64,000 nt of DNA from Hermatobates lingyangjiaoensis (Eukaryota; Arthropoda; Insecta; Hemiptera; Hermatobatidae). This document shows positions 49,020-60,343 of the stretch, in pieces. The first letter of the stretch is position 1, and each line of letters opens with the position of its first letter. The position numbers were made by a program, and so were the translations under genes. Location of the stretch: NCBI GenBank assembly GCA_026182355.1, contig JAPFBL010000036.1, positions 1,736,001-1,800,000 of the forward strand, given 5' to 3'. The notes below the pieces were generated by a model, which worked only from the letters and a program-made list of their open reading frames with translations, was not told where the DNA came from and searched no databases.

Positions 49020-49480
49020 ATTTTTGTTCAGGAGAATGGTCTAGAAATAAATACTGCTAAAACAGTGAAGATATATATACCTTCACTAGGAGAAAGAAAG
49101 TAGTTCTCAATACTCTTATAGAACTCTCAGAGGCAGTTAAGAACGTTAGAATCTCTTTCGGCGAATGACCAATCTCGAAAAGCCATATAACACATATATT
49201 GTTTGAGACCACAAAAGCAATGTTTTGCTGTAAGAGATTATTTGGTTGACCTTGGATTCTCAATAGCAAATTTACTTTTTTGACCATTGCAATGTACTAT
49301 GGGTTGTACATTGCTTCTAACTTATTTCACTTACATTCGAATATCAGATGTATTCGAACAATTCATTAGATGCTCAATCGCACTTCCACTATGGATACAA
49401 ATAAAGCTTGTGGCCTGTCATTGATGTTGTTTTTCATTTCAACTTGCTTTCACATGACTCAATAACCTTAAAATATCCAA
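49020..49480 (+). pseudogene. non-LTR retrotransposon RT fragment
   Basis: The plus strand opens ENGLEINTAKTVKIYIPSL (RT motif D region, pattern NGL.INP.KT) and, after stops, reads ETTKAMFCCKRLFG, PWILNSK and IAMYYGLYIASN. These match the thumb/linker segment of R1/Jockey-type elements (K..L..CRR.FG..WGL.P......Y...V.P...Y). The element is truncated at its 5' side and belongs to the same broad clade as those at 39 and 53 kb. Confidence 0.75.
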
Positions 49481-50473
49481 ATATTCTGATTTTAAGTGCA
49501 TTTACATTCCAAATCTCCCAGTTTGGTATCTTTGAACTCCCTACTTATATAACTCTTACATTTTAAATTTGACCAACAGCAAATTATAAGACAGCAAATT
49601 AAGTTGAGACCAACTCACTGGAACACTTTCTTAACTAAATTTCCTATTCTATTTAATCTATACCACCATCACTTCTCGGCTCATAACCGATTATAATTGA
49701 ATAAGCTGAAAAAGTAGAAAGAAACCATTTACTAATACGGAGATAACAATACAAGCAAACTGCACAACCATCGATCATTGTCACTATAATCAGTGGCTCT
49801 TTTGGCTAAATATTCAAATCAACAAACGAAAGAATTTCAAACTGTAAAGCCGAGGGGAATAAACAACAAGAAGAAATTGTAATAAGATATTCCATAAAGT
49901 AAGATAGCCAAAGCCTTCAATTTTAATTATTAATCTAATTACACAGCAACATGGGAAAATAAGTCATAAACAAAAAGTAAGTAAAGTCGAATGGCAATGA
50001 AGAGTAAATATTTTAAAGATAATTTAACTACATTAGCTTATACAATCTCATCCGAGCAACAGATTTAAAAGTTAAATTGTACTCCCTAATTATAATTTAA
50101 TGAAATGATTAAAATTTAATAAATCAATTTTCATATAACAATATATTTATTTGGCCAATTTAATTCCACTGTAATACTGAAAAGTTTAGAGGGAAGAAAT
50201 CATATAAATGCTGCAGCAAATTCTTAATAACAGTAGTCATAAGTTTATATTTAACGATATAATGTATTTCGATAGTCTAATGATATTTTCTGTTAGATAT
50301 TAGAAAATATCTAATGCAAGACGCAATTAGTTTTAAGTCTAATTATTTTTCCGATTATTCCACAGATACATTATAATAAATTAAATCTATATAATGGATT
50401 ATAATGGTCTTCTAATTTAGTTAGTCTACTAATAAAATTCAGAATGAGGAGATGAGCATTTCCCGAGGTTCAC
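49481..50473. other. AT-rich; one exon-like acceptor
   Basis: At 49725 on the minus strand a perfect acceptor (ttctactttttcag) leads into a frame (YSIIIGYEPRSDGG) that stops before the strong donor at 49618. It is not called. Confidence 0.3.
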
Positions 50474-50526
50474 CTGCCACAATAGGTAAAGGTTATCATC
50501 CTTTTGTTTATTCAGAACGTAGAGTT
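50474..50526 (-). CDS. candidate coding exon, minus strand
   Basis: A near-ideal acceptor (T10 then GCAG) and a good donor (GGCAG then GTGAAC) bound 53 nt. Exactly one frame is open: LYVLNKQKDDNLYLLWQ, 17 codons, needing one nucleotide upstream and ending in phase 0. Short, but the splice signals are among the best in the window. Family unknown. Confidence 0.48.
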
Positions 50527-51032
50527 CTGCAAAAAAAAAACAATTACGTAATCTGAGACCGTAAAGAAAATCGAGACTGCATGGAAGATCTTTAAACTAT
50601 AATGATTTTTAATTAAATACCCAAATATAATCCAAGTGATGGAATCTAAAATAGATTTATGAATATTATAAATACAAAGAGGTTTTTAAAATAAATGTCT
50701 ATTTGCATCTATTATAATTCTCATTCTATAATATTTAAAATATTACACAGACACGTAAATGATAACTATATTGAAAGACCTGCCTCAAAGCTGCAACCTG
50801 ATAAATAGAAAGTTTTTTAACCATATCTTCTTTTACTTCACGATTATTTATTAAAGCTCAAAATATTTGAAGAATCGATTAGCTAGCTTTGTCTTTATAA
50901 ATAAAATAATGATTTTGTCTGTACATTGCTTAGAACTGACTCATTTCAAGTTTTCTTTACGTTTCATACATTGGAGAAACCGAATCCACCCTTAGAAAAA
51001 TTTCTGTCGGTTTGTCGGTTTGTCCGCAAAAC

Positions 51033-51326
51033 TTTGTCACAGGTAAACTCAGCTACCATAAGACATATAAAGCTGAAACTTTTACAGTAGATTTGTGTAG
51101 GTCTAACTTAAAATATAGGCTATGAATTGATTGGAAATTCAACGTAGAAGTGAAGTTATGGACGTTTAACGCAAGAATGTTTGTCACAAGTAAACTCAGC
51201 CACCATAAGACATAGCGAGCTGAAACATTGACACTGGATTTGTGTGTGCCTAACTTAAAATATGGGCTCTAAATATATTATTAATTCAGTACAGAAGCGA
51301 AGTTATGGGGCTTTTAGCTGTATTTT
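51033..51326 (+). repeat. tandem dimer, 147-bp unit
   Basis: TTTGTCACAGGTAAACTCAGC at 51033 recurs at 51180 as TTTGTCACAAGTAAACTCAG. The following CCATAAGACATA, GCTGAAAC, GATTTGTGT, CTAACTTAAAATAT and GAAGTTATGG words repeat in the same order. It lies directly upstream of the Helitron helicase remnant, but I cannot tell whether it belongs to it. Confidence 0.85.
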
Positions 51327-51539
51327 CCTAACTTTACAGACAAGTTTGTTTTGAAAATACACAGGTGTGGCAAGTAGGTATTGTTAGTTGATTTTAATTT
51401 CAATTGAGCATATGAATATATTGCGTATTTGACATCTTTGAAAAGGTACCAGAGTTTCCCAGAGTTGAGGATGTACTATCTAATACGAATAAATAGTTTT
51501 GTAAACGAGCAATTCTCAACTCTTAATATGAACAGGCAT

Positions 51540-52137
51540 GAGAAATCAACAAAGTTCTTACGCTATATGAAGCCGAGGAAAGAACTTACAAGTCAGTAAA
51601 GAGATTGGATTAGTGATGAAGAAGCAGTTCATTATCTAATTGAATTTCTTGACTCTGAATTTATTTCTCCTGGACTGCCTGCTCATGAGTAAAAACTTAA
51701 AGTAGGAGCACCAATGATGCTGCAATTTATAGCAGTAACAAATTTGATAATACGAAACATGAGTGACCCAAAATCTGTGCAACGGGACACGACTCTGAGT
51801 TCGTGCCCTACACAGATATGCCATAGAGGCGGACATAATGACTGGATGTGGTATTGGGGAGTCTGTGTGTATACCACGCATACCATTGATTCCGAGCCAC
51901 TGTCTGTTTCCATTCAAATGATTGCAAGGTCCCCTCAGAGTCTATTTCGCAATGACGTTAACTAAGTCGCAAAGGGAGACTTTATCTAACGCAGGAATTC
52001 AAGTTAGCGAAACCAAGTTTTTCTCACATGGTCAACTGTAGTTTACTTGCTCAATAGTCAGAGGTTTCAACTGATTGTTCTTCCATCAACCTGAAGGACA
52101 GACAGCTAATGTAGTGTATACAGAGGCATTTGTTTAA
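51540..52137 (+). pseudogene. Helitron helicase C-terminus
   Basis: The plus strand reads EEAVHYLIEFLDS, then SPGLPAHE, stop, KLKVGAPMML. The latter is the P.H.L.LK.G.P.MLLRNL motif of Pif1-type helicases in Helitrons. After frame changes come CIPRIPLIPS, YFAMTLTKSQRETLSNAGI (helicase motif VI region, FAMTINKSQGQ...) and FSHGQL, ending TANVVYTEAFV before TAA at 52135. The R(N)L segment and parts around 51780-51830 are frameshifted. A possible CTAG-T 3' terminus at 52270 lacks a convincing hairpin. Inactive. Confidence 0.85.
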
Positions 52138-53079
52138 CACTATACTAATAATGGTGTTTTCTACTATTGTATAATTTCTAATTATAGTATTAGTATAATA
52201 CTATAATTAATATTTCGGAATACCAAGAATAATAGAATTTTTGATTCCGTCAAAGACGAGTACATTTGCTAGTTATATATATAAAACAACAAAGTTAAGA
52301 TCTACCTTCATATTTGCTGCAGAGTTTAGCACGTAGTATAGTGGCGTTTTAGAAAGTATGACTGATATATGGTACTTATCAGAACTTAATAATTAAGTGT
52401 TATTAAGATTATTACTTGAAGTCAATGGCTATATTTAAAGAGTGTAAATACAGTTCATTAAGTTTGTCTGGAAAACAAATAAATGGATAAAGCACAACCA
52501 TTGTGTTTTTAAATGAAATTATTAAAATGTGACTAATGCATCCAGAAAAGGGAGGAATATAATCTTTCTATAAGTATTTATTGGTACAAAAAAGGAAAAC
52601 TTGAACTAGATTTGATAAGGTAATATCTGAGCAGAGTGGAGAAAGAGAGTTTGAGACTAAATGGAGAATTAAATGGAATATCCGGGTAAGCTATCAGAGT
52701 AAAGTGGAGCGGGTATAAAGCTATTAAGAGAATAAGCTATGAATAAATTTAGAACGCTCACGATGGTACCTCAATATTTGGGAGGGAAAAGGCCAGAGGA
52801 GGGGTTGCATATTAATCAAGATGGGAGAAGGAAATATTTGAAGAAACTCCAAAGGGATGAATACAAAAGGGGTGGCTGGTTGAGAGGACAAAAGGCAAAG
52901 TGAAAATTGGGCCACCGGCTTAGAAACCACAAACCACACCATCTCATCCGACTTGCCTGTCAAAACAAAAATTTCATTTAATCAAAAATATTTTTGCAAT
53001 AACGCGCTGTCATTCTATTCTTTATTTAAAATGAAACATAAGCCAAGTACATTTACTCGCACTCTTTTAATTACCCAGT
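52138..53079. other. AT-rich; skewed segment at 52.75-52.97 kb
   Basis: On the minus strand a perfect acceptor (tttttgttttgacag) at 52957 is followed by a pyrimidine-rich stretch open in two frames (one opens KSDEMVWFVVSKPVAQ). Because composition explains the open frames and similar segments lie at 18.2 and 42.8 kb, I treat it as unresolved. Confidence 0.3.
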
Positions 53080-53770
53080 AATTAATTATGAAACAATATA
53101 CAGAAATGCCTTCCAGAATCACTCTTTCCAGAGGGAAATTCATTGTACAATTTGATTTTGCAATATTTAATGTTAAACTGGAGTAAATAAAAATACAAAC
53201 TTCTTGAGAAGGGTATAAGGATGGTTTTAGCTGGATTTGTGTCCAAATCTTCATCCTTTACCCATATGTTAAAAGTATACCAAAGGTCAAAGGTAGCTTC
53301 ATCAATCATTCTTCTACTTCTTATATTATAACAAAGCCACCATCTGCATATCCCTGCGTGTCAAAATCTTGATTATTTAGGGTATGCAGTATGTCATTCA
53401 CAAATAATGACCACAATAACCCTCCTCACTGAGGACAGCCTTTAGTGGTTATAATATCAGTTTTTCTACACTCTGTGTTACATAACTCTTCATGAGTTAG
53501 ATTATTTTAATTCATCTTATAGTCACTGGATTGAGAATAAATGTATTACTGCAGAATCAATGGATTGAAAGGATTTGTCATCAAAAGTTTTTCCTATATC
53601 CAAGAAGCAACCCAGAGTAATTTCTTTAAGACTTACATATTTTTTTTCATTTTGCTAAGCAAACTTTCTGGAGATAATTCTGTTGGTTTGCATTTTTGAT
53701 AGTCACGTTGTGCTTTAGGAAGAGGATGATTTAAAAAAAAAATCGAATGTTTCTTCAATTGGAACTGTCA
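53080..53770 (-). pseudogene. non-LTR retrotransposon RT fragment
   Basis: On the minus strand from 53770 down: DYQKCKPTELSPESLLSK (an H.YQ.G.STE-type block), CFLDIGKTFDD (motif A, family CFLDIEGAFDN), TTKGCPQ, stop, GGLLWSLFVNDIL (GCPQGGVLSPLLW block), and QGYADGGFVI (motif C, again YADG for YADD). The last block is an open piece with WVKDEDLDTNPAKTI (motif D), inside 53082-53309. Stops and two frameshifts make it inactive. The motif order gives a confident RT call. Confidence 0.85.
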
Positions 53771-54689
53771 ATTTTAGTATAATATTACTCGTTCAATACA
53801 GTGACACCATGAAATGTTCGTATTAAAACAATACCTAATATCAAACTTTAATATTTTTTAATATCCAGAGAAGTTGCTTAAAATTAGTTGTCTATTAATT
53901 TCTTTATTAGTAGTTAAAAAAAGAAAATTTTTTTTCCCTGCTACAATACTACCCAAAAGAATGTGACTCTTAGATACACCTAGAAATACATGTCGACTTT
54001 AGGATTTGTTAAAGGTTGTGATATACTAATTTTTTAAACAGTTCTCCCATACAACCAATCATCACACTCTGGAAAAAATCATAAAATGCATGGTTGATTT
54101 CTGTTTGATTTATAGTTTCAAGAATGAAATGACATATTCTTTTTAACTATATTGTTATGAAAAAAACTCTATATCAATGTACAGAAACCAACCAGCAGGC
54201 TATTAAAAGTACAAGTTTGCAGCCTTCTTAGGTAATCAGAATATCTTCAAATTTTTCTTGTAGCTTTATATAAATGTATGGAGATTGTTCCACAGAATGC
54301 CATTTGTCAATAGTGAGTGGCTTAATGAAAAAAAAATGAATTAATAAAATACACCGTAATCACCCTGTCAATCCAAATAATAATGGCAAAAAACTGTAGA
54401 CCATCCCCTCCCATAAGAAGTTATTGTTTGTTATAGTTTCACTGTGATCACCAAAGCAGTGATTATGGTTGTTATTGCTAATGATATGCTCACAGACTTT
54501 CATGTGTAATCATAGCCCAACACTTTTACATTTTGAAACAAAACTAACCTTTCCGTTTATTGAAAAAATTCGAAGTTATTTTTCAGTTAAGGCTACAATT
54601 AGTTTCGTAATAATACCGAAATTACAACAATCTTTAGTAAGCAATTTAGGAGAAACAAGAGTTCCTCTCAAAAATAGAAAAAAATAAAA
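53771..54689. other. AT-rich, nothing recognised
   Basis: The rest of the Ty3/gypsy integrase would be expected here on the minus strand but is not recognisable. Confidence 0.35.
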
Positions 54690-57310
54690 AGCCCTCATGA
54701 ATGAATTTTATTCCCATCGGCTCTTGGAATGCTGATGGGCATCCTGTTATTTGTAAAAATCCCATTAACTAATCAAACATCAAGTCTCTGCCATGTTCCA
54801 AAATGGCAGAATCCTTCCCCTGTTTCTTTTTTAGATGCTGGTTATCCATTTTGTTTATAGTGCTTTAATTTAGTAAGTAAATCATACTCTACTATTTTTT
54901 TGCTTAATTAATCTTTTCTTCTTGGCTTCAGGTCTTCGAAAGTTATAAAGAGTTGAAGTAACATGTTATACATTTCATCGCGGCTTTTTCGATCACTAAG
55001 AGTACAGTCCAGATCAGGTTTAGTTGGTTAACTAAACCAACATCAGGTTAAATATTTGTTTTCCTGGCATATATTTAACTATCATCTCATAACCTTGTAT
55101 TTTCAACATGATAATCTGTATTCTCAGTGGAGCAATATTAAATGGTTTTTGAATGATGATTCCAATGCAGAAAGATCTGGCTCAATAATTATTCTCTAGT
55201 CAATGATATATTTATGAAATCGTATGCATGAAAATACAATGACGTACATTTCCCGTTCCACCTGTGCATATCGTTGTTGATAATCTGATAATGCCTTCGA
55301 TGCATAGCAAACAGGTTTGCCCACTTGTAATAGGTATGCTCCAACACCTCCTCAACTTGCATCCACTGATATCGTTATTTCTTTATTGACATGAAATATA
55401 TCTAATACTTAAAGCAGCAATTAAATTTATTAAATGCTATTTCATGCAGCAACACTGAACACAACTGCGTGTCATTTTTTTACTGATAAAGTAGAATAAT
55501 AAGGGATAAATTTTGATAAATAATTGGTAATTCCAAGAAATCTCTCAGTCTATTTATTATTATTTAAGCAGTTTAGATTTTCTATCCTTCTAACTTATTC
55601 CTAGTAAGTTGGAAAGAATATAAAAATCAGAAATCTCATTGAATCCCACCTCAATTCTCTTTTTCCAAAGGTTGATTTTTTTGGTTGTTAGTTTTTTAAT
55701 GTAGTCCTCCAACTTCTCATGGATGATGAATCGATTCAGAAGAAACTGAAAATCAAAAGGAAGCTGTATAAAACGGCATATTCTTTTTTAGTGAAAATCT
55801 GCACACTTTAAAGCTTGGGCCATATAATCTAAACCGATGAAATGTCATTATTACCATTTTTTTAATTATTACAATCTTTTTTAGTAAAATATTTTGATCA
55901 TAGCTTGATTATAGATATTGAACATTTCTATAATGCCATAGAGATTGAGTAATAATCGCTGCTAACTTAATACAAAGATATTTAAAATACGTGGATCAAG
56001 ACAAACCCAAAATTAATTAATTCTTCTTTTTCATAATAAAAATTGAATTTATCCCTAAAAATAAACTGTTAATTCAACTGGTTACATTTGAAGAAATTTC
56101 GCTATATTATTGAACTTCACCATTTTTTGTAAGCGGCTCTTAAATGGGCCTCATAGTAACATTAGCTTTCTGCGTGGAGGGTCAACTCTAGAACTTATAT
56201 TTCTTATTAATTAGTGTAATATTTCTTTCCAAGATATCCAATACCATTGAATACTATTTTACAATTTTTTAACATATTATTATAAGTGTTATTATTTGAC
56301 AGTTTTGATGCAGCATTCACATGTGGCATGTTTGTTTCAATTAAATTAAATTGCATGCAAGTTTTAAAGTATAATATATCTATAAAATTTTCAGCAATAA
56401 TAACAAAAATAATTTCTCCTTGCAGCCGGCTTTTAAAAGCAGTTTTAATAGTGTATGTCTGCATTGATTCTATAACTGTATTTAATGTCAATTCAGTTTA
56501 CTATTACGTTGTATATAATCCAGACTTAGTTTTAAATTGCAAATTGTAAACAAGCTAATACAATTTACTTGTGCCTGTGTTGAGTTTACCAGATATATCT
56601 TGATCTTAATAATTAATCTATCAATCCATTCTTCTTTTTACTATTATTTCCAACTCAATCAATACTGAAATCTTCAAGGATATCAGTTTGGGCTTCTTGC
56701 AAATCCGTTACTGTTCACGCAGTTGACCACGACAGACATGAACAAAACAATTGCTTTTAAGCATTTTTTACAAACAGCTCCAATAGCTGGGCATCATGTG
56801 CTGGATTCCATTGATTTCCATATTAGACACTTTTTTGTCGTTGGAATTGTTTGAAGGCACTTAAACTTGTCATAAGAGCTAATGACTTTAGATATGTAGT
56901 AATGCTGATAATTACCAATATTACTAATTTCACGTACCTGTACTTGAGATATTTCAAAAGTCACACATACTGCAGTAGCTTTTCCTAACGTCAAGGCCTC
57001 TTCAAGCTGTAAACGCACCTTCACAGTTATATTTTTGATGCCCACAATCAATACTACATCTTTTATAACTTCTTCCTTTAATTTAGCGAATTCACAAGTC
57101 ACGATTTTATCTTATAAATCAAATAATTTATTGCACTTGTAAAATGATCAAAAAATCTATATCACTCCACAGTAACTTTTTGTTTTGGGATGAAGCGTTT
57201 ATTAAAGCAATAAATAACCTCAGTAAATTTGACTTTATTTGACTCTTGGCTGAATGAAAATGGAGATATCAACGTTTTTTTTTCCAAGACAATGTTGTAA
57301 TTACCTTACT
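54690..57310 (-). pseudogene. Ty3/gypsy retrotransposon carcass, gag to integrase start
   Basis: Domains in order on the minus strand: gag (NKVKFTEVIYCFNKRF near 57240, CEFAKLKEEVIKDVV and LEEALTLGKATAVC in 56794-57102); zinc knuckle (CPAIGAVCKKC); protease-RT linker (VFNGIGYLGKKYY, 56207-56491); RT start (IFIMKKKN); RT end (TERFLGITNYLSKFIP, about 55560); RNase H (ITISVDAS, GKPVCYASKALSDYQQRYAQ, 55380-54950, and GYEMIVKYMPGK); integrase N-terminal region (LLTKLKHYKQNG, SKKETGE, 54850-54690). Stops and shifts are spread throughout, and the RT active-site block is not readable. LTRs were not found. The gag and RNase H style is that of the Mag-like branch (inference). Confidence 0.88.
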
Positions 57311-57719
57311 TTTGTAATCACTACTATCCTTAAAACCACCAGCGAGTAAGTGGCAAATTCAAATCTTTGAAGCCTTTTTTACCAAGTGCAGATTTATCTA
57401 TCTGTTTTTAATTCAGTAATCTACCAATGCCACCAACTGGACTTAGTTGAAAAATAACAGTTGAGTTCAGTATTAACAGCCCAAGATTCTATTTTGATAA
57501 AAACAATTATAATTAATCAATTCAAGTTAACTTTAAGCATAAAATTCTTCATTCGTCTGTAATTGACGCCATATTGTTATTAAAGCGTTTATCTATATCT
57601 GGTTATGCTACATTTCAAGGCCACCTCCGTAAGAAACAATAAATAGCCTAAGGTTATAAAAGATCAACAGACAGTAGGACTATTTTATTTAAAAATAGTC
57701 CTTTATATTTCGAAAAAAA

Positions 57720-57945
57720 ATCGAATATAAAAAAAATTTTATATTCGAATTTACTTCTTATTTTATCCCTTCGTATACCTTATTAAGAAATAATGTTATA
57801 TATATATATATATATATAGTAGGTGTGTATAGGTAGGGTATATAGGTAGGGTGTATAGGTATAGGTGTGTGTAGGTAGAGAACACACCTATTCTATCAAA
57901 CGGTCGATATATTATTGAATCTGTTATATATATATATATATGACA
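57720..57945. repeat. TA/GTATAGGTAGG tract and family F end
   Basis: A TA run at 57797-57819 is followed by short GTATAGGTAGG-type tandem copies to about 57878. Then comes ACACACCTATTCTATCAAACGG and on to TTGAATCTG (57880-57922), identical to the outer end of the family F repeat at 35460-35500, and another TA run. It is either a truncated family F insertion or a shared target flank. Confidence 0.7.
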
Positions 57946-59026
57946 ATATGTTTTAAACAAGTAATCTATATTATAGTTATTAATAATATCTTGACTTAGT
58001 TTTGAGGTTTCCAATGGCTTGAGCTGCGTTTCCAATACACTGGTATACATGACCGAGATCAAGCAACATCGTGCGGGCTACCACTAAATCAAGCTCAGTA
58101 ATCGAGCTCACATGGTTAATTGCTGACGATTCGCAAAACTTTAATATTCTTGCCGGTTTTAATAATACTAAATATGATACACGCAATTGATGTATTACGT
58201 TTGAGAGTAATAAAGTCCACGATGGTTAATAGTATTAGATAATCAACTGAGCAGAAAGACTTGAGCATGCAGCTCTTCACTCTTTCCCTAATATATCTCG
58301 AAGTATGCACTATATCACAGTACAGAAATAATTACTGTGCTCTTAGAAGATACTATAGGCATTATCATTCTTCAAAACTTTATAATGAAATTTTCATAAA
58401 AGACACTTTATTATACCTGGAAAAAGCTGGTGTTTTGAGCATTCTGATAATCGTTTGGAGCAATTTCGAGGCGCAGCTGAATTATATATTAGCATCGCTC
58501 ATTGAATAAGAAAACTTTGTGGAGAAAAACATATCACAAAGGTATACCCCCCCCCCAATGTAAAGAATCTATATTAAAATAACATAACAAACAAAAAAAG
58601 AAAAAAAAAAGTAAATTTGCTTTTAAATAAGAGAATTTAAACAATGCTTCCCAAAAATTCTATATTTTTTTGTTAAAATTATTAAACAGTAAAATTTCTA
58701 AACAGGTAAAATTTCGAACTAATTCAAGTATAATGAGAAATTATTTTTTGAACAAGCAATCAAATTGTTTGTTTAACAGTTACTTTAGCAATAAAATCTT
58801 TGTTTTGTTATCAAAATATATTAACTATTAACCTAGTATATGAAAAAAAGAAAAAGAGTAGATTTTTAATAGGTTTATTGTAGTTTACTAACAACTATAT
58901 GTTTCTGAAGTGAATTTATATTTCGAAAATATGAAACTTGGAAGGGAAGAGAAATTCTAAACTTACCACCCTTATCTAAGTCATTAATAAGACTCGAACT
59001 TTCTGGTGAATTCATCTTACTTATCT
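57946..59026. other. AT-rich with unrecognised protein-like frames
   Basis: A minus-strand frame at 57980-58186 (ITELDLVVARTMLLDLG in it) and a plus-strand frame at 58261-58509 look less random than most, but I recognise no family and see no supporting splice sites. A C10 run lies at 58547-58556. Confidence 0.3.
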
Positions 59027-59120
59027 AAATCTGAATGCCTGTAACTGGGATATACCACCAAAGATGGTCCAACCACGACTTCAATTGTGGACCGAATAGT
59101 TATGTTAATTTCAATTCCCT
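59027..59120 (+). repeat. 94-bp dispersed repeat, copy 1
   Basis: TGAATGCCTGTAACTGGG, then GATATACCACCAAAGATGG and GTTATGTTAATTTCAATTCC, recur with few changes at 60246-60343, same orientation, 1.2 kb apart. No coding content was recognised. Confidence 0.85.
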
Positions 59121-59429
59121 TTCATAATTATTATTAAATTCGATTGCAGTGTAAGTTATTCAATGCTACTTTAGAGAATAGGTATTTTTTTTTTTAAATC
59201 AGGAGGGCTTCGTATTTTGATAGCAAACTAAACTGTCAGATATTATTTATCTTCGTAAAGACGTTTATTTAGACAAGTAAATTTGAATGAACTTCATTTT
59301 TGATGTTATCTTTTTTAACTTATGATTATTATAAAACGGCAGTCTTTGTATTTGGAAATTCGTCTTTTTTAATTATTAGATTAATATTAAAGGGATGCAA
59401 AATTATTGAAACTAATTTGTTTTGAAGTA

Positions 59430-59690
59430 GAGGACGAGGGAAAGGTTGCTGTCCAGGAGTTAATTGTTACTTGGCATGGCGTGCCCTATCAAGTTAAGGC
59501 CGCTAAAAGAGAGCGTCCTAATTAGCAAGTAGGTCCCGCATTCTTATATTGATTGACCCTCTGATGGTATCGGTACAAGCCAGTCAGCAGCTTAGCGCGA
59601 TCGATGCTCTCTCCTGGGGCCCTCCTCCAAACCAAAGCCCTTTCTCCACTAACTTAGCAGAACCAACTCTTTAAATTCAATAGTCAACTT
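59430..59690. other. GC-rich unidentified block
   Basis: It stands out from the AT-rich flanks and ends TCTCCACTAACTTAGCAG, similar to the end of the block at 46.9 kb. It may be a repeat; no frame or motif was recognised. Confidence 0.3.
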
Positions 59691-59746
59691 CTTTTATGCC
59701 TTTGCTTAGAAGGTTTCAATGTGCCAAATTGAAATGACACTTTTAC

Positions 59747-59956
59747 CTGGGCTCACATGACACACATGAATAGATTTCTTCAATATTACTTACTATTGTT
59801 TTAGAATCACAGTAAAGCCTTGCTTTTGTAATAAAATACACTAACACAAGTCTGCAAGTGCTGGTCGTAATAATTTTTAAAGTTTCAGTTTCTATCATGA
59901 TAGTTATTTTGCACTGATCTACACAGCTTCCATCAGAACGAAATGGATGGCTCATT
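59747..59956 (-). CDS. candidate coding exon, minus strand, Cys-rich
   Basis: Acceptor tataactttag and a good donor (CCCAG then GTAAAA) bound 210 nt, open for 69 codons: MSHPFRSDGSCVDQCK at the start, YCDSKTIVSNIEEIY and SCVSCEP at the end, leaving two nucleotides. Paired Cys (C..C near both ends) suggest an extracellular module, but no domain is identified. The phase is compatible with 26577-26763. The acceptor lacks a strong pyrimidine tract, which lowers confidence. Confidence 0.4.
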
Positions 59957-60245
59957 CTAAAGTTATACATTTTATAAATAAAATCAACAAATAAAAAAAA
60001 ACTGAATATTACGTGTCATAGCAACATTTCAGCTCAATCCGTACTTCTCCATCCTAGACCTTGGTGATGCTTGGTAAGCAGTAAAGCAAAAAATCAAATA
60101 TTTTATTACTTACAGTACGACTATCTATTATTGAAATAGTCATGTAAAGTTTTTAAAATTTCTTATACAATTTTTTCAGCACATAGAGAAATATTTCTAA
60201 CAGCTCTATAAATTAAGATTTATTGAAATATGTGTTTTTCTAACT

Positions 60246-60343
60246 TCTAAATTTGAATGCCTGTAGCTGGGATATACCACCAAAGATGGTCGAATCACGG
60301 CTTGAATTGTGGACTTGATAGTTATGTTAATTTCAATTCCCTT
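60246..60343 (+). repeat. 94-bp dispersed repeat, copy 2
   Basis: Same order of words as 59027-59120, with scattered substitutions. It is followed by a short AT-rich self-complementary run (TTAATTTCAATT repeated in both directions) to about 60405. Confidence 0.85.

Noticed and set aside
49618..49730. Exon after a perfect acceptor on the minus strand
   Set aside because: Every frame stops before the strong donor; an earlier weak donor would be needed.
52260..52275. Helitron 3' terminus (CTAG followed by T)
   Set aside because: The required hairpin just before CTRR is not visible.
57980..58509. Opposed protein-like frames as a gene or gypsy gag start
   Set aside because: No conserved gag block and no splice signals; a family could not be assigned.
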